A program made the position numbers and the translations under genes. A stretch of 14,731 bases of DNA, from NCBI GenBank assembly GCA_002450985.1, contig DKBA01000140.1:9461-24191 (forward strand). Direction: 5' to 3'. Positions 11,640 to 14,731 of the stretch are shown one piece after another; positions within the stretch are counted from its first letter, which is position 1; every line of letters begins with the position of its first letter. Source of the DNA: Acidimicrobiia bacterium UBA6912 (GTDB lineage: Bacteria > Actinomycetota > Acidimicrobiia > Spongiisociales > UBA5794). The notes under the pieces were generated by a model that did no database searches, had not been told where the DNA came from, and saw nothing but the letters and a program-made list of their open reading frames with translations.

Positions 11640-13862
11640 ATGCGTCGCCTTGCTGGATTCATCGTGAGGTTCCGGGTGCTGGTGCTCGTCGCCGGGCTCA
11701 TCGGTTTCGTCCTGGCGGGGGCCTTCGGGGGCGGCGTGGCGTCGTCGCTGTCGAACGGTGGCTTCGAGGATCCCGGTGCCGAGTCTGCGACCGCCGCCGA
11801 GGTGCTGGAGACGGAGTTCGGAGTGCGTGACCCCGCCGTCGTCATGATCGTGACGGCTGCCGACGGCGTGATCGACGGCCCCGCCGCCACCGAGGCCGGT
11901 CTCGCCCTCACTGCCGAGCTGGCGGCGGAGGACGGCGTCGCCTCCGCCTCGTCGTATTGGACATTGGGGTCGCCACCGTCGCTTCGCTCACTCGACGGGA
12001 GCCGGGCACTCGTCTTCGCCGCGGTGGACGGCGATCAGAGCGAGGTGCTCGCCCGCTCCGGTGAGATCGCCGAGCACTTCAGGGGTGACCATGGCGCCGT
12101 CTCGGTCGAGGTCGGCGGCGAGGGTCCCCTGTTCGCCGAGGTGCAGGAGACGATCGAGTCCGACCTCCTCAGAGCCGAGCTGATCGCCTTCCCGGTCACG
12201 GCGGTGCTGCTCGTGATCATCTTCGGGAGCCTCGTGGCCGCATCGCTGCCGCTCCTCATCGGTGGGTTCGCCATCGTCGGCACCTTCCTGATCCTCCAGG
12301 TGCTCACCGGGTTCACCGAGGTGTCGGTCTTCGCCCTCAACCTGACGACGGCGCTCGGGCTCGGCCTCGCCATCGACTACTCCCTCTTCATCGTCTCCCG
12401 CTACCGAGAGGAGCTCGCTGCCGGGCATGACCCGCACACCGCCGTGCAGCGGACGGTGCAGACCGCCGGCAGGACGGTGCTGTTCTCCGCCGGGACGGTC
12501 GCCGTGTCGCTTTCGGCGATGCTGGTCTTCGACCTGGCGTTCCTGCGCTCGTTCGGATACGCAGGCATCGCGGTGGTCGCGATGGCCGCCCTCGGTGCCG
12601 TGGTGCTCCTTCCCGCCGCCCTCGCAGTGCTCGGGCCCCGTGTCGACAAGCTGCGAGTGCGCACCGTCAGGTCCCGTACGGACGGCGAGGGCATCTGGCA
12701 TCGCATCGCCACGACGGTGATGCGGCGGCCGCTTCCCATCGCCACCGCCGCTGTGATCCTCCTCGTCGTGCTCGGGTCGCCGTTCCTGCGTGCCGAGCTG
12801 GGCAACTCGGACGACCGAGTGCTCCCGGCGAGCGCCGATGCCAGGGCCGCGGGTGACCTGCTGCGGAGCGAGTTCGATGCCTTCGAAGCGTCGCCGGTGA
12901 CGGTCGTGACCACGGACGGACCCGTCGCCCCGGATGAGGTCGCCGCATATGCGGCGAGCCTCTCGACTCTCGATGGTGTCGCCAGAGTCGATGCCGCCAC
13001 CGGTTCCTACGCCGGCGGCGCACTGGTCGTCGAGCCGACTCCGGGAAGCGCCCGCTTCGTCGCCGAGGGTGGGACCTATCTGTCCGTGGTCCCCTCCGTC
13101 CTGCCGACGTCGCCGGCGGGCGAAGCGCTCGTCGGTGACATCCGAGAGGCAGGCGCCCCCTTCGACGTGTTGGTGACCGGTGGCGCTGCCGACCTCGTCG
13201 ACACCAAGGCATCGCTGCTCGGCTCGCTGCCCGCGGCCATCGGCATCATCGGTCTTGCGACGTTCGTGTTGCTGTTCATGATGTTCGGCTCGATCGTCGT
13301 GCCGGCGAAGGCCATCGTGCTGAACCTGCTCTCGCTGTCGGCGACGTTCGGTGCGCTCGTGTGGATCTTCCAAGACGGCAACCTATCGGGTCTGCTTGGC
13401 TTCACGCCCACGGGCACGCTCGAGATCACGATGCCGATCCTGATGTTCGCCATCGCCTTCGGACTGTCGATGGACTACGAGGTGTTCCTGTTGAGCAGGA
13501 TCAAAGAGGAGTACGACGCCACCGGGGACAACGAAGTCTCCGTGGCGCGGGGTCTCGAGCGTACCGGCCGGATCGTCACCGCAGCCGCGGTGCTGATCGC
13601 CGTCGTGTTCGTGGCGTTCGCCACGTCCCACGTCTCGTTCATGAAGATGTTCGGGGTCGGCATGACGCTCGCCGTGCTCGTCGACGCCTTCATCGTCCGG
13701 GCGACCCTCGTCCCGGCGTTCATGCGGCTCGCCGGCGCCGCCAACTGGTGGGCGCCCCGCTGGATGCGGACGCTCTATGACCGGTTCGGCATCCGTGAGC
13801 ACGTCGACCTCGATCCGATCGGGCCGTCCCCTAAGATCGACCCGGTTCCTCAAGAGGCGTGA
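11640..13862 (+). CDS. MMPL-family RND transporter
   Basis: The 740-residue inner-membrane protein belongs to the MMPL branch of RND transporters, which export lipids or drugs using the proton gradient. The plan is duplicated: a first membrane helix (about 8-32), an extracytoplasmic domain (about 35-178), five helices (about 180-335), a linker with a helix near 365-382, a second outer domain (about 385-528) and five more helices (about 531-700). Each half has the proton-relay Asp-Tyr pair: GLAIDYSLFIVSRYREEL (Asp246-Tyr247) and GLSMDYEVFLLSRIKEEY (Asp612-Tyr613). There is no large cytosolic C-terminus. GGGAGGGAG (11626-11634) precedes the ATG. The stop overlaps the TetR start (TGATG). The substrate is unknown. 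Confidence 0.95.
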   Translation: MRRLAGFIVRFRVLVLVAGLIGFVLAGAFGGGVASSLSNGGFEDPGAESATAAEVLETEFGVRDPAVVMIVTAADGVIDGPAATEAGLALTAELAAEDGVASASSYWTLGSPPSLRSLDGSRALVFAAVDGDQSEVLARSGEIAEHFRGDHGAVSVEVGGEGPLFAEVQETIESDLLRAELIAFPVTAVLLVIIFGSLVAASLPLLIGGFAIVGTFLILQVLTGFTEVSVFALNLTTALGLGLAIDYSLFIVSRYREELAAGHDPHTAVQRTVQTAGRTVLFSAGTVAVSLSAMLVFDLAFLRSFGYAGIAVVAMAALGAVVLLPAALAVLGPRVDKLRVRTVRSRTDGEGIWHRIATTVMRRPLPIATAAVILLVVLGSPFLRAELGNSDDRVLPASADARAAGDLLRSEFDAFEASPVTVVTTDGPVAPDEVAAYAASLSTLDGVARVDAATGSYAGGALVVEPTPGSARFVAEGGTYLSVVPSVLPTSPAGEALVGDIREAGAPFDVLVTGGAADLVDTKASLLGSLPAAIGIIGLATFVLLFMMFGSIVVPAKAIVLNLLSLSATFGALVWIFQDGNLSGLLGFTPTGTLEITMPILMFAIAFGLSMDYEVFLLSRIKEEYDATGDNEVSVARGLERTGRIVTAAAVLIAVVFVAFATSHVSFMKMFGVGMTLAVLVDAFIVRATLVPAFMRLAGAANWWAPRWMRTLYDRFGIREHVDLDPIGPSPKIDPVPQEA

Positions 13863-14551
13863 TGGCGCGATCGACCACCTCCACACCGGCCGCCCGGCGC
13901 AGCGTTGCGCCGGGCGCCGGCGCGCCCGAGCGGCACCGGCCGCGGGCGCGCAAAGGTGAGGGGGACCGGTTGCGCGAGGAGATCCTCGACGCCGCCGAGG
14001 CGCTGCTCGGCCAGAAGGGCAATCCGGAGGCGGTCTCCATGCGGGCGATCGCCAAGAAGGTCGGAGTGTCCCCTCCCGCCATCTATCTCCACTTCGCCGA
14101 CAAGGACGAGTTGTTCTTCGAGTGCTGCCACCGGCGGTTCGTCGAGATGGCCGAGCACATGGAAGACGCGGCCCGTGGCCAGCAGTCGGCTCTCGCAGCC
14201 CTGGAGATGATGGGTCGCGCGTACATCGAATTCGGACTGGAGCGGGCCGAGCAGTACGAGGTGATGTTCCTGCATCCGATCCCGGAATCGCTCGAAGGGC
14301 TCCCGCTCGAGGAGCTGCCCGGGACCCAGGCCCTCGTCATGACCGCCGACGCCGTCGCTGCCGGCATCGCATCGGGCGAGCTGCGGGACGACCTCGATCC
14401 GCGGGCCACTGCCGTTGCGCTGTGGTCGGCGTGCCACGGGGTGGTGATGGTCCTGCTCTCGAAGCGCCGCAACCCGTCGTTCCCCATGCCGGAGGAACAG
14501 GCGGTGATCGACCATACGGTGGCGATGATCCGCCGCGGCCTGGAGGCGTGA
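13862..14551 (+). CDS. TetR-family transcriptional regulator
   Basis: The 229-residue protein has a basic, probably disordered N-terminal extension (1-36, rich in Ala, Arg and Pro). The TetR DNA-binding domain follows: REEILDAAEALLGQKG (38-53), then the helix-turn-helix VSMRAIAKKVGVSPPAIYLHFADKDEL (58-84), ending in the typical YxHFxxKDxLF. The remaining 145 residues form a helical ligand-binding and dimer domain without a named pocket motif. ATG 13862 overlaps the MMPL stop in TGATG, which suggests translational coupling; GTG 13859 is an alternative that adds one residue. By location it most likely represses its own operon through the inverted repeats at 11576-11620, with release by a substrate or product of the transporter. 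Confidence 0.95.
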   Translation: MARSTTSTPAARRSVAPGAGAPERHRPRARKGEGDRLREEILDAAEALLGQKGNPEAVSMRAIAKKVGVSPPAIYLHFADKDELFFECCHRRFVEMAEHMEDAARGQQSALAALEMMGRAYIEFGLERAEQYEVMFLHPIPESLEGLPLEELPGTQALVMTADAVAAGIASGELRDDLDPRATAVALWSACHGVVMVLLSKRRNPSFPMPEEQAVIDHTVAMIRRGLEA

Positions 14552-14578
14552 GACGTCAGACGTCAGACGTCAGATCTC
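14551..14578. repeat. 7-bp tandem array (AGACGTC x3 + AGATCTC)
   Basis: AGACGTC occurs at 14551-14557, 14558-14564 and 14565-14571, followed by AGATCTC (14572-14578). Its first base is the last base of the TetR stop codon. It is the cleanest of the three 7-bp arrays in the window. Confidence 0.85.
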
Positions 14579-14614
14579 AGTCGGTTCGTGGCGAGGTGTT
14601 TGCAGGCGACGCGA

Positions 14615-14626
14615 AGCCGAGCGATC
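14615..14626. repeat. Right copy of 12-bp inverted flank (AGCCGAGCGATC)
   Basis: Exact reverse complement of 11471-11482. It lies between the right 7-bp array and the end of the last, minus-strand gene. Confidence 0.4.
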
Positions 14627-14643
14627 GGCGCAGCCTGCGCTGA

Positions 14644-14731
14644 TCACTCCAGAAGGTCACCCACGATCCACAGGTCGATGGCGATCTGGGCGCCGAGCAG
14701 CACCGTCACGGCGGTGAGCAGGGCGTTGGCG
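14644..14731 (-). CDS. Membrane protein, C-terminal end (partial)
   Basis: On the minus strand an open frame enters from the window edge and stops at TGA (14644-14646). The 28 visible residues begin ANALLTAVTVLLGAQIAI and end DLWIVGDLLE, i.e. a hydrophobic segment of about 18 residues that looks like a membrane helix, followed by an acidic tail. Codon use and GC are like its neighbours. The family cannot be named from this fragment. It converges with the tetR gene, about 90 bp apart. Confidence 0.6.
   Translation of the reverse strand, partial: ANALLTAVTVLLGAQIAIDLWIVGDLLE

Noticed and set aside
11988..13373. 461-codon minus-strand frame inside the MMPL gene
   Set aside because: The product is His/Glu/Asp/Arg-rich with no domain, as expected from the reverse of hydrophobic codons. 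MMPL is certain on the other strand.

Overview
High-GC chromosomal DNA, most likely from an actinobacterium. An Acidimicrobiia-type relative is my guess from the short GTG-initiated leaderless genes, the SLH-domain C-terminus and the gene mix; no 16S or other marker is present to confirm it. The DNA looks like ordinary chromosome with several regulatory and repeat features. I see no prophage, IS element, CRISPR array or defence island.

Layout. 1-129: C-terminus of an S-layer-homology protein, running into a 7-bp tandem array and two REP-like hairpin units (121-318). 321-393: tRNA-Glu(UUC), minus strand. 448-1365: stand-alone LigD-type polymerase domain (minus). 1405-1695: acylphosphatase (plus). 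1688-2125: short IspD-like protein (minus), divergent from 2250-2969, a full-length IspD-type cytidylyltransferase (plus). 2970-3458: gene-free stretch with long inverted repeats. 3459-5703: secreted cysteine-containing protein, ECF sigma factor, and membrane-anchored CU044_5270-like probable regulator (all plus). 5754-7667: dxs (minus). 7775-8311: secreted helical DUF2680-like protein (minus). 8445-9572: asnA (minus). 9721-10569: sulfotransferase (minus), divergent from 10685-11458, a SAM-dependent methyltransferase-like protein (plus). 11640-14551: MMPL transporter and TetR regulator operon with a clear promoter and operator. 14644-14731: end of a membrane protein (minus, partial).

How the genes fit together. 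Dxs and IspD are steps 1 and 3 of the MEP isoprenoid pathway, but they lie 2.8 kb apart on opposite strands, so this is a loose neighbourhood and not an operon. The ECF sigma factor and the protein after it form a transcription/anti-sigma-like pair that may control envelope genes. The MMPL-TetR pair looks like a self-repressed export operon: a TTGACC-17 bp-TAAGTT promoter is overlapped by a 15-bp perfect inverted repeat.

The most interesting observations are: (1) two genes (ispD and the methyltransferase) whose only well-spaced initiation codon after a strong Shine-Dalgarno is ATC; (2) an IspD fragment-like protein next to an IspD whose substrate-binding arm looks altered; (3) the MMPL/TetR operator; (4) a family of 7-bp tandem arrays that run into stop codons.
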